Assembly (NCBI GenBank): GCA_024409235.1
Contig: JAKSUA010000004.1
Coordinates: forward strand, 62,001-126,000
Length of the DNA: 64,000 bases
Reading direction: 5' to 3'
Source of the DNA: Bacteroidales bacterium
GTDB lineage: Bacteria > Bacteroidota > Bacteroidia > Bacteroidales > UBA1715
Shown: positions 55,983-64,000 of the stretch, piece after piece
Layout of the letters: each line of letters starts with the position of its first letter
How positions within the stretch are numbered: position 1 is the stretch's first letter
Translations under genes and position numbers: made by a program
The notes under the pieces: model-generated
Seen by the model: only the letters and a program-made list of their open reading frames with translations
Told to the model about the DNA's origin: nothing
The model's database searches: none

Positions 55983-56012
55983 CAAAGATAAACAAAAAAA
56001 TTAAGTTTCAAA
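55983..56012 (-). promoter_or_regulatory. Promoter of rpmE2
   Basis: Minus-strand TTTG, 18 bases, TATCTTTG (-7 box at 55983-55990); both elements match the Bacteroidetes pattern. About 35 nt leader. The upstream half touches the stop of the MORN-repeat gene. Confidence 0.75.
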
Positions 56013-56894
56013 TTATTTTTTTGATTTCTGTTTTTTCTTCTTGTCTTTAGGTGATGGAGCGGCCTCTTCCACAGCTTTTTCACCAAATATATAAGCTTCT
56101 GGATTATCCAAGAAATCTTCTGGATCAACGTGTTTATCTTCCTGTTCTAGATATTCCTCGTTTATCAATCGTGTTTGTGCACGCTCAAATTCATCTTCAT
56201 TTACAATTTTCCCGTTTTTATACTCTATTTTAATTTTTGAAGAGCCATCTTCATTAAAATATTCCCATAATCCATCCCTAACATTTTCTTTATAAGCGCC
56301 AACAATATGTTTCATTCCATCAGGGAAAAAAACAAGAAATTCACCATTCAATTTGTCTTCCTTATAAACAGTCTTTTGACGAATCTTTCCATCTTCATAA
56401 AACCACAACCAATCTCCATGCTTTAAACTGTCTTTCCAAAATTTAATCTCCATAGGTTGTGAAGGATTTGTCTGCCAATACACAGTGCTTTGACCATCAA
56501 GTAAACCATGATTATAACTTTCTTCCATTACTTTTTGATCTCTTGCACCATAATATTTCCATGTACCATTCTTTTTCTTTGCATAATATTCTCCTTCTGC
56601 GGCCAAACTTCCTGTAACATCATACATTGTCACAGAAACTCTATTGGCATCTTTGGTATCATAATTCATTTTATATTTTAACTGCCCATTTTCATGATAT
56701 TTTTTAAACAATCCTACTGGTACATTATTTTTGAAATATCCTTCGAATTGAATGTTTCCATTCTCATACTTCTGAATCCAATGTCCCTGCCGTTTTCCAT
56801 TGGCATCCATATAGTTTAACGTATCCGAATTTTGTGCAGTTACAATATTAACTATAACAAAAGAGCACAATAAAACTTTTATGATATTCTTCAT
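56013..56894 (-). CDS. Secreted MORN-repeat (YwqK-like) protein
   Basis: About 293 residues. Signal peptide ending IVTAQ, then six or more MORN-type repeats with the YExGxxxxEGxxK pattern (GHWIQKYENGNIQFEGYF, GLFKKYHENGQLK, WLWFYEDGKIRQKTVY), an acidic region and a Lys-rich end. YwqK-type repeats occur in envelope and toxin-antitoxin-labelled proteins; no biochemical role is known for secreted ones. ATG 56894 is used instead of the in-frame TTG 56903. It follows rng with 9 bases and probably shares its transcript. Confidence 0.8.
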   Translation of the reverse strand: MKNIIKVLLCSFVIVNIVTAQNSDTLNYMDANGKRQGHWIQKYENGNIQFEGYFKNNVPVGLFKKYHENGQLKYKMNYDTKDANRVSVTMYDVTGSLAAEGEYYAKKKNGTWKYYGARDQKVMEESYNHGLLDGQSTVYWQTNPSQPMEIKFWKDSLKHGDWLWFYEDGKIRQKTVYKEDKLNGEFLVFFPDGMKHIVGAYKENVRDGLWEYFNEDGSSKIKIEYKNGKIVNEDEFERAQTRLINEEYLEQEDKHVDPEDFLDNPEAYIFGEKAVEEAAPSPKDKKKKQKSKK

Positions 56895-56903
56895 AACATT
56901 CAA

Positions 56904-58457
56904 CTAATAAATTATCTCTTCATGATCATTTGTCGTGAATTTGTATTCCAAATAAGTATTTTCATTAGAAGGAACTACATTCACGCCCAATCCATATTTG
57001 AATTTCCAACGTAACTCAATTGAAATCAAGCCTTTCTTTAAATGTGATGCAATAAACGGATGAACTCTAACATTTATTTTTTTATGTTCTGTATTTTCTC
57101 GTATATAAGCAAGCTCACATTCAACTTCCTGAACAAAATTGATACTTGGAGAAATAACACCCGTTCCTTTACATGTTGGACAAGTTTCGTTTGTATTTAT
57201 CTTCAATTCCGGACGAACACGTTGACGAGTAATCTGCATTAATCCAAATTTGCTTAACGGCAGAATGTTATGTTTTGCTCTATCATCTGCCATAGCTTCC
57301 TTCATCGTCTCATATAATTTGACTTTATTGTCGTTTTCTTTCATATCAATAAAGTCAACAATAACAATACCTCCCAAATCTCGTAAACGAATTTGTCTTG
57401 CAATTTCTATTGCAGAAGCTATATTAACCTCAATAGCATTACTCTCTTGATTCTTATCAGCTTTTGTTCTATTACCGCTATTTACATCAATTACATGGAG
57501 AGCTTCTGTTTTTTCAATTATAAGATAAGCACCACTTTTTACCGGAACAGTCTTTCCAAAAGAGCTTTTTATCTGTTTTTCAACTCCATATTGTTCATAG
57601 ATAGGAGGTCCTGCAGAATATAAACGAACTGTCTTTTCATACTCCGGAGCAATTGATGAGATATAAGCCTTTACTTCCTCAAACAAACTCTTATCATCAA
57701 CAATAATATCTGAATAAGATGGATTATAAACATCTCGTAATAAAGACGAAACTCTGTCAACTTCTCTTTGGACCAAATACGGCGTTTTATTTCTAACTTC
57801 TCTTATTTTCGCTAGTATTTTTTCCCACTTAGCAACCAATTCACTTATTTCCTTTTCAAGAACTGACACATCGCAACCGCTAGCCGCAGTTCTAATTATA
57901 GCACCGTAGTTGTTTGGAATAAATGACTTCGTAATTTTTCTGAGACGATTTTTTTCATCTCCAGACTCTATCTTTTGAGAAATAGAGATTTTGTTAGAAA
58001 AAGGCAATAAAATAACATTTCTACCAGCCAAAGAAATCTCAGAACAAAGCTTTGGTCCCTTTGTAGAAATTGGTTCTTTTGCAACCTGAACAAGGATAGG
58101 ATCTCCTATATGCAATAAATCAGAAACAACTCCCTCTTTGTCAATTTCTGGCAGTAATTCTATTTGCGTAAATTTAGGGATGTTTTTACCTGCAATGATA
58201 TTTTTTAGAACCGTTTTTAAAGATTGAAAATTAGGTCCTAAATCATTGTAATGTAAAAATGCTGCATGTTCATAACCCAAATCTACAAAAACAGCATTTA
58301 AGGAAGGTATAACTTTTTTTATTTTAGCAAGATAAATATCACCAACAGCAAAGTCAATATTGTTTTCACTTGATACATATTCCAACAATTTTGAATCTTC
58401 AAGTAACGCAATATCAACATTCTTGTCGCGACCTCTTATAATAATTTCCTTGCTCAC
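56904..58457 (-). CDS. rng: Ribonuclease G/E family endoribonuclease
   Basis: A 517-residue RNase E/G catalytic protein: N-terminal S1-like segment (VGDIYLAKIKKVIPSLNAVFVDLG, in parts), the RNase H-like and DNase I-like core with IVIVDFIDMKEN (catalytic Asp region) and LMQITRQRVRPEL, and the zinc-link CPTCKGTG. No long C-terminal scaffold, so RNase G type. It cleaves rRNA precursors and mRNA. It lies downstream of HU and the 29-aa gene with a terminator hairpin in between. Confidence 0.95.
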   Translation of the reverse strand: MSKEIIIRGRDKNVDIALLEDSKLLEYVSSENNIDFAVGDIYLAKIKKVIPSLNAVFVDLGYEHAAFLHYNDLGPNFQSLKTVLKNIIAGKNIPKFTQIELLPEIDKEGVVSDLLHIGDPILVQVAKEPISTKGPKLCSEISLAGRNVILLPFSNKISISQKIESGDEKNRLRKITKSFIPNNYGAIIRTAASGCDVSVLEKEISELVAKWEKILAKIREVRNKTPYLVQREVDRVSSLLRDVYNPSYSDIIVDDKSLFEEVKAYISSIAPEYEKTVRLYSAGPPIYEQYGVEKQIKSSFGKTVPVKSGAYLIIEKTEALHVIDVNSGNRTKADKNQESNAIEVNIASAIEIARQIRLRDLGGIVIVDFIDMKENDNKVKLYETMKEAMADDRAKHNILPLSKFGLMQITRQRVRPELKINTNETCPTCKGTGVISPSINFVQEVECELAYIRENTEHKKINVRVHPFIASHLKKGLISIELRWKFKYGLGVNVVPSNENTYLEYKFTTNDHEEIIY

Positions 58458-58476
58458 TTCTGTTTAGGTATTTAAA

Positions 58477-58511
58477 AATAATCCATTATTGAAAAACAAT
58501 AATGGATTATT
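58477..58511 (-). terminator. Terminator between the 29-aa gene and rng
   Basis: AATAATCCATTATTG / CAATAATGGATTATT perfect 15-base stem, A5 loop, followed by TTTTT on the minus strand. rng expression would then need its own promoter or read-through. Confidence 0.8.
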
Positions 58512-58531
58512 TAACTTAGTATATAAGAAGA

Positions 58532-58621
58532 CTATTTCTTCTTATGACGATTCTTTCTAAGACGTTTTTTTCTTTTGTGCGTTGCCATTTTATGGCGTTT
58601 ATGTTTCTTTCCGTTTGGCAT
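58532..58621 (-). CDS. 29-residue highly basic protein, candidate ribosomal protein bL38
   Basis: Complete ORF between HU and rng: starts MPNGKKHKRHK, ends NRHKKK, about two-thirds Lys, Arg or His. I recall a nearly identical short basic protein in the same place in Bacteroides and Flavobacterium genomes, and a protein of this kind (bL38) reported in the Flavobacterium johnsoniae large subunit structure; identity is by memory only. The stop is 20 bases before a terminator. Its size falls below usual annotation cut-offs. Confidence 0.75.
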   Translation of the reverse strand: MPNGKKHKRHKMATHKRKKRLRKNRHKKK

Positions 58622-58636
58622 AACTAAATCCTCCAA

Positions 58637-58924
58637 TTATTTTTTAACGTTGTTTTTTACTGCAGAAATAAATGTTTTTGCAGGTTTGAATGCTGGAACA
58701 TTATGAGCAGGAATTTTAATTGTAGTATTTTTCATAATGTTACGAGCTGTTTTTTCAGCACGTTGTTTTACTACAAAACTTCCAAAACCACGAAGATACA
58801 CATTATTATCTTCCTTCAAAGATTTTTTAATTGCCTCCATTGAAGTTTCTAGTACTTTCTGAACAACAACTTTCTCGATACCAGTCTTTTTTGAAACTTC
58901 GTTTACAATATCAGCCTTTGTCAT
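58637..58924 (-). CDS. hup: HU-family DNA-binding protein
   Basis: A 95-residue HU/IHF-family protein: MTKADIVNEVSKKTGIEK at the start, VYLRGFGSFVVKQR and the arm with KTTIKIPAHNVPAFKPA (minor-groove Pro). Binds and bends DNA in the nucleoid. ATG 58924 gives the usual N-terminus; the longer frame (58981) would start inside the promoter. It is followed by the 29-aa gene after 15 bases. Confidence 0.94.
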   Translation of the reverse strand: MTKADIVNEVSKKTGIEKVVVQKVLETSMEAIKKSLKEDNNVYLRGFGSFVVKQRAEKTARNIMKNTTIKIPAHNVPAFKPAKTFISAVKNNVKK

Positions 58925-58978
58925 TTTTTTATTATTTAATGATTTAATTGATTTTATATTATTCCTTTTTTGAACGTG

Positions 58979-59008
58979 CAAATGTACACTTATTATTTAA
59001 GAATCAAA
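58979..59008 (-). promoter_or_regulatory. Promoter of the HU gene
   Basis: Minus-strand TTTG, 18 bases, TACATTTG (-7 box at 58979-58986); full match to the Bacteroidetes pattern, leader about 50 nt. It likely drives hup and the 29-aa gene to the terminator at 58477. Confidence 0.8.
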
Positions 59009-59021
59009 ATATTACAACAAC

Positions 59022-59744
59022 TTATTCTTTCAATAATGGGTCATTCTTGTCATACGCTTCATTCTTACAATGAACATTAATGTTCTTATCAGAACGTATA
59101 ATTGCAAAATTACCTTTTACTGTATCTCCAATTTGAGTAGCATGCTGTTCTTCTTTATAAAATACCAATTCATAAGAATAAACACCTGCTGCTAAAGCTC
59201 TTGTATTATAATATTCATAATATCCCAATGACATATCTGTAGGAACCTCACCAATAAACAAATTGTTTTTATTATCGTAATTCGTATATAAACCCAACTT
59301 AGTTGTATCATTTTTGGTTTTAATTATCAATCTATTATATGGGAATTTCTCTATGTTTCCAATTCTAAAATAAGCATTCACCTCATCGTTAAAAGTAGAA
59401 TCTAAGTTTTTTCGACATGGACATGCAGTGTCATTGCCTTTTAACAAAGAGTCACGTGCTTCCTGAACAGAACATAATTTTTGGAATTTATACATCATGT
59501 ATGGATACACATAAGCACCCATTTTAGGATTATATGACAAAGAATCACACATTGGGTGATTACTAGGAGTAAAAACTGGATAAACTTCTATTGAAGTTCC
59601 TTTTACAGTATCTACAACAACAGTTCTTGCAACAGCACCTTCAATAACGCAGTTTATACATTCGTCATCCTTATGCTTACATGAAGTTATCACTAACGAT
59701 GCTAATCCAAAAACACATAAAATTGAAGAAAAATACTTTTTCAT
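59022..59744 (-). CDS. Lipoprotein of unknown function
   Basis: A 240-residue lipoprotein (KKYFSSILCVFGLASLVITSC, lipobox VITSC). After Cys is KHKDDECINC, acidic and Cys-rich. Six or more cysteines in the mature part (ECINC, HPMCDS, KLCSV, CPCRK) suggest disulfides or a metal site. The C-terminal half is a beta domain (YYEYYNTRALAAGVYSYELVFY). No family recognised. It has its own promoter, so it is not in the ppiD operon. Confidence 0.75.
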   Translation of the reverse strand: MKKYFSSILCVFGLASLVITSCKHKDDECINCVIEGAVARTVVVDTVKGTSIEVYPVFTPSNHPMCDSLSYNPKMGAYVYPYMMYKFQKLCSVQEARDSLLKGNDTACPCRKNLDSTFNDEVNAYFRIGNIEKFPYNRLIIKTKNDTTKLGLYTNYDNKNNLFIGEVPTDMSLGYYEYYNTRALAAGVYSYELVFYKEEQHATQIGDTVKGNFAIIRSDKNINVHCKNEAYDKNDPLLKE

Positions 59745-59791
59745 AACAATTATTTTTTCTGAATGAACAATTTTATTAAAATGTAATTAGA

Positions 59792-59822
59792 CAAAAATAA
59801 AACAGTTTTGCAAAAAACCAAA
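59792..59822 (-). promoter_or_regulatory. Promoter of the lipoprotein gene at 59022
   Basis: Minus-strand TTTG, 19 bases, TATTTTTG (-7 box at 59792-59799), placing the start of transcription about 42 nt before the ATG. Confidence 0.65.
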
Positions 59823-59835
59823 TTAATTTCTGTAA

Positions 59836-61950
59836 TTAATTGAAATTAATTCTGTTGTCTTCTATTTCAGCTTTATCTTCTAATATCTTATAAATATTAT
59901 TTGTTAATGTTGTTGCTGATCTTTGTCTCTGTGTTTCTTGTTCTTTCTCCACAGTTGTTAAATCTGCAACCTTAGCATTTGTCACTTGTGCAACATAAAC
60001 ACCTCTTTCTCCTGCTATTGGAGAAGTTATTTCTCCTTGTTTCATAGAAGCCAACGTTGCAAATAGCACAGGTTCTATACCAATTCCTTGACCTGTCATC
60101 GAAGCAAATGACAAATTAGTAGAAGATGAAACATTTAATGATTTTGCTTGAGCAACTGATTGTAAAGAAGAACAATCAACCGATTTTAAATCATTCAAAA
60201 TCATTTCTTTTTTCTTCTCATGTTTTAAATCCTCTGCTACTATATCTTTTACTTTTTCTAGACTTACGATACCTTTTTCCTCAATTTCCGTAATTACCGC
60301 TACTAAGAATTTATCCCCACAACGGAAAATTTCAGAAACTTCTCCTTTTTTATTTTTGTTTTGATGAGCCCAACGAATTACTTGTCTTGAATCATCAATA
60401 CCCGGAATAACACGTTGATTTTCATCAGTGTTGTTTGCATATTTCAACACCAAAGCTTGATTAGCTTCCACAGAAGATTCAAATTGTTCTTGTGTTCTAT
60501 TCTCAGAAACAAATTTCACAGCATTCTGATATACTTTAGAACGTGTTGTTTGAGAATATGTAACAGGTTTTGAGAATACTTGTACTTGAACACGTTTTGA
60601 TTTTGGTCCCTGATTCAAAATCTGAATCAAATGAACGCCATAATTTGATGGAGCCACATACAACTTTCCAACTTCTCCAAAGAAACTTGAATCTTGGAAC
60701 GAGCGAACCATCTCACCTTCTTTAAACCAATCAATAATTCCACCATTAATTGCTGATGCAGAATCTACAGAATACTGACGCGCTAACGCAGCAAAATCAG
60801 CACCCTTTTCAACTAGACCTTTTAAACTATCAATCAATTCATACGCATTTTCGCTATTTACCAAAATATGTCTAACTCTAGCTGAATCAGCACATGGTCT
60901 GATGTCTGATATTTTAGCAATCTTATAACTATTGTTTTCAAAATATACAGGAGTAACATCACCGATACTTCCTGCAAAAGCGAAACTATCCACATTAGCA
61001 GTTAAGAAACCTGACTTATAGTATGTTCCATCAAATTTAGTATCTGAATTCAAGTTCAAAAATAACAAGTCATTTTTACTGTTTTTGAAATCTTCAGACT
61101 TACTTGCCACTGCATCTTCTACAGCTTTTATATCAGCATCTGTAGGAACAATATCAAAAGTCACATATTCCAATGAAACACCAGCCTCTTGTTGGAAACG
61201 TTTTTCTTTGTTTACTGTTTTATAATATTTTTCTACATCCTTATCAGACACAACAACAGTACTATCAGCAATACTTTCATATGGAATTTTCACAAAGTCA
61301 ATATCAAACTGATTATTTCTACTAGCAACATTGTCTTCAGCCTCCATTTTAGTAACATAAATACCACTAGATACAAGACTTACATACTTTCTACGTAACG
61401 TATTTTCATGTAATGTCTTTTCAAACTGAATCCAATTTTCATAGAACTCTGGGTTTTGTTCTTTATATGCAGCTAAATTACTTAACACATTTAGCAACAT
61501 TTCTTTATCAAACTGACCAGTTTGTGGATTTCTAAAATAATATTGAATTTCCGGATCAATGTTTTCACCAACTACGATATCTTGGAATTCCTCGTCAGAT
61601 AACCCCTGGATACCTAAGTTTTCTTTATATGTACTCAAGCCTAGTTCTTTACAACTCTTTTCAAACAATTTACCTGTCAAAAAAGATTTCCATGCATTGT
61701 TATGAACCTGTTCCTTTTGTGCATACGACAATTCTTGTCCATTGCTTCTTTGCTGATTATCCAACATATCGTACACAGCATAATATTCATCATATGTGTA
61801 TTCTACTCCATCAATTTCTGCAATAACATTGCTTTGTTTTGAAGAGAACAACGAAGTATCTAGACCTGTTACAATGAATGCTAGAAGTGCTAAACCTATA
61901 ACTACGGTTAACAACCATGAATTTTTTCTTAATGCCTGAATAGCTGCCAT
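59836..61950 (-). CDS. PpiD-like membrane-anchored peptidyl-prolyl isomerase
   Basis: A 704-residue protein: single N-terminal TM (WLLTVVIGLALLAFIVTGL), SurA-N-like chaperone region, a parvulin (PPIC) domain at about 345-445 with RVRHILVNSE and FAALARQYSVDSASAINGG, and a second degenerate repeat toward the C-terminus. It helps fold proteins emerging from the Sec channel into the periplasm. It follows the small membrane protein gene by 107 bases and has a -7 box of its own. Confidence 0.92.
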   Translation of the reverse strand: MAAIQALRKNSWLLTVVIGLALLAFIVTGLDTSLFSSKQSNVIAEIDGVEYTYDEYYAVYDMLDNQQRSNGQELSYAQKEQVHNNAWKSFLTGKLFEKSCKELGLSTYKENLGIQGLSDEEFQDIVVGENIDPEIQYYFRNPQTGQFDKEMLLNVLSNLAAYKEQNPEFYENWIQFEKTLHENTLRRKYVSLVSSGIYVTKMEAEDNVASRNNQFDIDFVKIPYESIADSTVVVSDKDVEKYYKTVNKEKRFQQEAGVSLEYVTFDIVPTDADIKAVEDAVASKSEDFKNSKNDLLFLNLNSDTKFDGTYYKSGFLTANVDSFAFAGSIGDVTPVYFENNSYKIAKISDIRPCADSARVRHILVNSENAYELIDSLKGLVEKGADFAALARQYSVDSASAINGGIIDWFKEGEMVRSFQDSSFFGEVGKLYVAPSNYGVHLIQILNQGPKSKRVQVQVFSKPVTYSQTTRSKVYQNAVKFVSENRTQEQFESSVEANQALVLKYANNTDENQRVIPGIDDSRQVIRWAHQNKNKKGEVSEIFRCGDKFLVAVITEIEEKGIVSLEKVKDIVAEDLKHEKKKEMILNDLKSVDCSSLQSVAQAKSLNVSSSTNLSFASMTGQGIGIEPVLFATLASMKQGEITSPIAGERGVYVAQVTNAKVADLTTVEKEQETQRQRSATTLTNNIYKILEDKAEIEDNRINFN

Positions 61951-61988
61951 AATATTATTTGTTTGTTAATTTCATATTTTCAAGTTGG

Positions 61989-62018
61989 CAAAGATAAAAA
62001 AAAAGCCGAAACACCAAT
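61989..62018 (-). promoter_or_regulatory. Promoter of the PpiD-like gene
   Basis: Minus-strand ATTG, 18 bases, TATCTTTG (-7 box at 61989-61996); the -33 differs by one base from TTTG. Leader about 33 nt. Confidence 0.6.
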
Positions 62019-62057
62019 ATTGATAGACAATATTTTTGCCGAGAAACAATAGTAAAG

Positions 62058-62270
62058 TTAATCGTTTATATTTTTCTCCTTAATTCTTTGACATCTGCGA
62101 TACAAAAACATAGCAAATGCCAAGACAAACAAAACACCAAACTTCACACACTCTAGGTTTGCACCATGGTAATACAATTCAACACATGCAGTCATCAAAG
62201 ATGATAGTGAAATTATTAACCATGCATACTCCATGATTATAATATAAATGCCATGTTTCTGATTTGCCAT
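62058..62270 (-). CDS. Small two-TM membrane protein
   Basis: A 70-residue protein with two hydrophobic segments (YIIIMEYAWLIISLSSLMTACV and VKFGVLFVLAFAMFLY) and a basic C-terminus (RRCQRIKEKN). Unknown function; a similar short gene sits beside lptC in other Bacteroidetes by memory. It starts 8 bases after the lptC stop and is likely in the TPR-lptC operon. Confidence 0.65.
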   Translation of the reverse strand: MANQKHGIYIIIMEYAWLIISLSSLMTACVELYYHGANLECVKFGVLFVLAFAMFLYRRCQRIKEKNIND

Positions 62271-62278
62271 ATTAACTT

Positions 62279-62866
62279 CTATTCTACAGGTAATTCTTCG
62301 TTTTCAAAAGTGATTATTCCTGTAACTTTTTCCACTTGCCAATCATTAAATTGATCGTCAGATTGAAAACCTTCTCCAAATATAATGTCATCCGGCGTAC
62401 TTACCTGTACCTTTTTGTTAGAAGAAATAATACCTTGTGTTTGATCCCAGACTAAATATTCTGTATTTAATGTTTCCTGATTTTTTTTATTCATTGCAAT
62501 CACATTCCCCCTTGCTTCCCATACTCCCTTTTCTTCATAATTAACAGCATATTCTGCCGAAATCATTGACAACGTATCGGGATATTCGGAATATTGTACA
62601 ACAGTAAGACCTGACGGGAATTCCATTTTATTTTTGTCATCTTCCGTCTTTGTCTTTATGATTTTTGGGGCAGAAATTGAAATCACAATCTTTCCATATT
62701 CTGTCTGAGAAAAAACGATATTATCCCCCGACAGTTCTGGAAGTTTCTCCAACTCAGAAACTTTTATGACATTCTGCATATCATTACTACATGAAAAAAA
62801 CGATATAGCAGCAAATGCAGCCACTATATCGTTTTTTAAAATTCTATTTAATCTGCAGGAAAACAC
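62279..62866 (-). CDS. lptC: LPS export periplasmic protein LptC
   Basis: A 195-residue protein with a lipoprotein-type signal (AAFAAISFFSC) instead of a plain TM anchor, and the LptC/OstA-like beta domain with DTLSMISAEYAVNYEEKGVWEARGNVIAMN and IISSNKKVQVSTPDDIIFGEGFQSD (in parts), which are typical of LptC. It bridges the LptB2FG exporter to LptA. Start is GTG at 62866, overlapping the TPR gene stop by one base (TAGTG). Confidence 0.85.
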   Translation of the reverse strand: MFSCRLNRILKNDIVAAFAAISFFSCSNDMQNVIKVSELEKLPELSGDNIVFSQTEYGKIVISISAPKIIKTKTEDDKNKMEFPSGLTVVQYSEYPDTLSMISAEYAVNYEEKGVWEARGNVIAMNKKNQETLNTEYLVWDQTQGIISSNKKVQVSTPDDIIFGEGFQSDDQFNDWQVEKVTGIITFENEELPVE

Positions 62867-64000
62867 TATTTTACTTTTGCAGTAGTTGTCATATTAATCC
62901 AACAGCCAACAGTTTGTTTTGTTCCTTCTGTTACATTGTATCCAAACAACAACTCAGCATCAGGGAAATGGGCTTTATAACTTGCAGCATAACTGTTTGC
63001 CTGAGAAGCTACAGAAGCATCAGCAGCTTTTGCATTTTGACACATATCGTATGCAACCCAATATATTTTCCATTTCTCTAATTCAGGAAACTCAGCTCCA
63101 CTTGTACAAGAGTTTATACTTTCCACATATTTGCTTGCAATAATCAAATAAGCAGCACCCATGTTTGGATTTAACGCAAGAGCCTTATGAGCATAGCCAA
63201 CACTTGTTGCACCACTTGTATTATATGCCATCTTATAATACACATTTGCTTTCTTACTTGCATCTTCTTCCATGTCAATTGACTCTTTATAGTAGTCCAA
63301 AGCTTTAGAAACTTGTTTTTTTGCAACATACATATCGCCAATAGCTCTCTTTGATTGTGCAGAAGGTTCAATTTTGTCCAATTCTATAGCAGCCTTGAAA
63401 TACAAATCAGAAGAAGCACAATCCTTAGACAGATTATCTGTAATTTTCTTCAATACTTCTGGGTTCGTAGGATCAGCATTAAACTGTGGCTCGAAAAGTG
63501 CAACCATATCATTACAATCAGGTTTTATTGACAAGAACATTTGTTCTATGTTTGGAAGCTGTTTCTCACAAGCCTGACCGTTCTTATTTCCTTTTTCAAT
63601 ATTATATTTACAGATATCTGTTATTTGCTGATACAAAGCAATAACTTCAGCTTTTTCCATTGTTCCATTCTGGAATTTCTTCACAGCTGTCTGAAGACAA
63701 ATAACCATTGTTTTTGCTTCAGCATTATTCCCCATTGCATCAATAGATTTCTTACAATATTCATAGGCTTTTTCGTACTGAGAAGCATCTAGAATGAACA
63801 AATCAGCACCTTTCTTTCCTATATAATTTGACTCTTCACCGAAGTTTTCTATTCTACGGTCATAAATCATCATAATTGTATCAAGATATTGCTGTTTCTT
63901 TGCTTTATCATTTTCCTTTTGATACAAAGCAGTAAACATAGTTACTCCATGAGGCACATACATATTTTTTGATGCAGTTGGGCAACTGAAAAACAAATTT
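62866..64000 (-). CDS. TPR-repeat protein, 5' partial
   Basis: 376 residues visible; the frame continues to the window edge at 64000, so the true start is upstream. TPR-like helices, e.g. AIGDMYVAKKQVSKALDYYKE and KANVYYKMAYNT, then ALALNPNMGAAYLIIASKYVES. The first visible Met/TTG lies in NLFFSCPTASKNMY and is not the real start. This family lies upstream of lptC in Bacteroidetes and is periplasmic; role unknown. Confidence 0.82.
   Translation of the reverse strand, partial: NLFFSCPTASKNMYVPHGVTMFTALYQKENDKAKKQQYLDTIMMIYDRRIENFGEESNYIGKKGADLFILDASQYEKAYEYCKKSIDAMGNNAEAKTMVICLQTAVKKFQNGTMEKAEVIALYQQITDICKYNIEKGNKNGQACEKQLPNIEQMFLSIKPDCNDMVALFEPQFNADPTNPEVLKKITDNLSKDCASSDLYFKAAIELDKIEPSAQSKRAIGDMYVAKKQVSKALDYYKESIDMEEDASKKANVYYKMAYNTSGATSVGYAHKALALNPNMGAAYLIIASKYVESINSCTSGAEFPELEKWKIYWVAYDMCQNAKAADASVASQANSYAASYKAHFPDAELLFGYNVTEGTKQTVGCWINMTTTAKVK

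Noticed and set aside
1..64000. tRNA, rRNA, riboswitch, IS element or prophage
   Set aside because: No cloverleaf with CCA-type end, rRNA conserved stretch, transposase, integrase or phage protein was recognised on either strand.

Overview
The window is AT-rich bacterial chromosome and reads clearly as Bacteroidota, most likely Bacteroidales. Evidence seen in the sequence: a SusC/SusD outer-membrane pair, a 1141-residue propeller-type sensor, a giant secreted protein with a gliding-motility/type IX (CHU_C) C-terminal domain, a split OadG-OadA-OadB sodium pump of the Bacteroidetes kind, type B ribosomal protein L31, start codons with no obvious Shine-Dalgarno, and repeated TAnnTTTG -7 boxes (several with TTTG 18-19 nt upstream). 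No rRNA, tRNA, CRISPR array, insertion sequence or phage gene was seen. Coding density is very high, and no gene-free stretch exceeds 300 bases.

Layout. 1-2321: end of an MBL-fold hydrolase, tsaB and a DUF2851 gene (+). 2313-7511: housekeeping operon on the minus strand, rsfS-ftsH-LUD-cdsA-psd-mqnA, joining ribosome silencing, membrane proteolysis, phospholipid synthesis and the futalosine menaquinone route. 7558-16371: namZ-like muramidase, a LolC/E-type permease, folE, dtd, tilS with an orphan HsdR-N domain gene, holA, a glycosyltransferase, a FemAB-like acyltransferase and a basic secreted protein. 16410-28083: an all-cysteine Rieske-like lipoprotein, a VC0807-type membrane protein, then a small nutrient-uptake locus (regulator, SusC, SusD, lipoprotein) without any degradative enzyme; an Smr-domain gene lies directly upstream of the regulator. 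28141-32956: queA, a thioredoxin-like protein, DUF4293, a 44-aa lipoprotein overlapping a possible beta-barrel gene, and a small secreted protein. 33057-41948: one gene of almost 9 kb for a type IX secreted adhesin-like protein. 42065-48511: a CLC channel/antiporter, a 49-aa orphan ORF with its own terminator, an LPG-synthase-like membrane protein, and the oxaloacetate decarboxylase operon. 48748-55535: clpB, then an ammonia-lyase/FabG/beta-barrel/ketosynthase group that looks like a reduced aryl-polyene or flexirubin-type locus. 55676-64000: rpmE2, a MORN-repeat protein, rng, a 29-aa ribosome-associated candidate, HU, a lipoprotein, a PpiD-like foldase, lptC and the end of a TPR gene.

Best candidates for something unusual: (1) the sensor at 23609-27034, which runs propeller, membrane segment, coiled coil, PAS and receiver with no histidine kinase core and no DNA-binding output; (2) the partial aryl-polyene-like group at 51407-55535; (3) the micro-genes at 31543, 43930 and 58532; (4) the HGQ in place of HxH in OadA; (5) the Cys-only metal site in the Rieske-like lipoprotein. 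All functions are read from motifs and recalled family features; no database search was possible.
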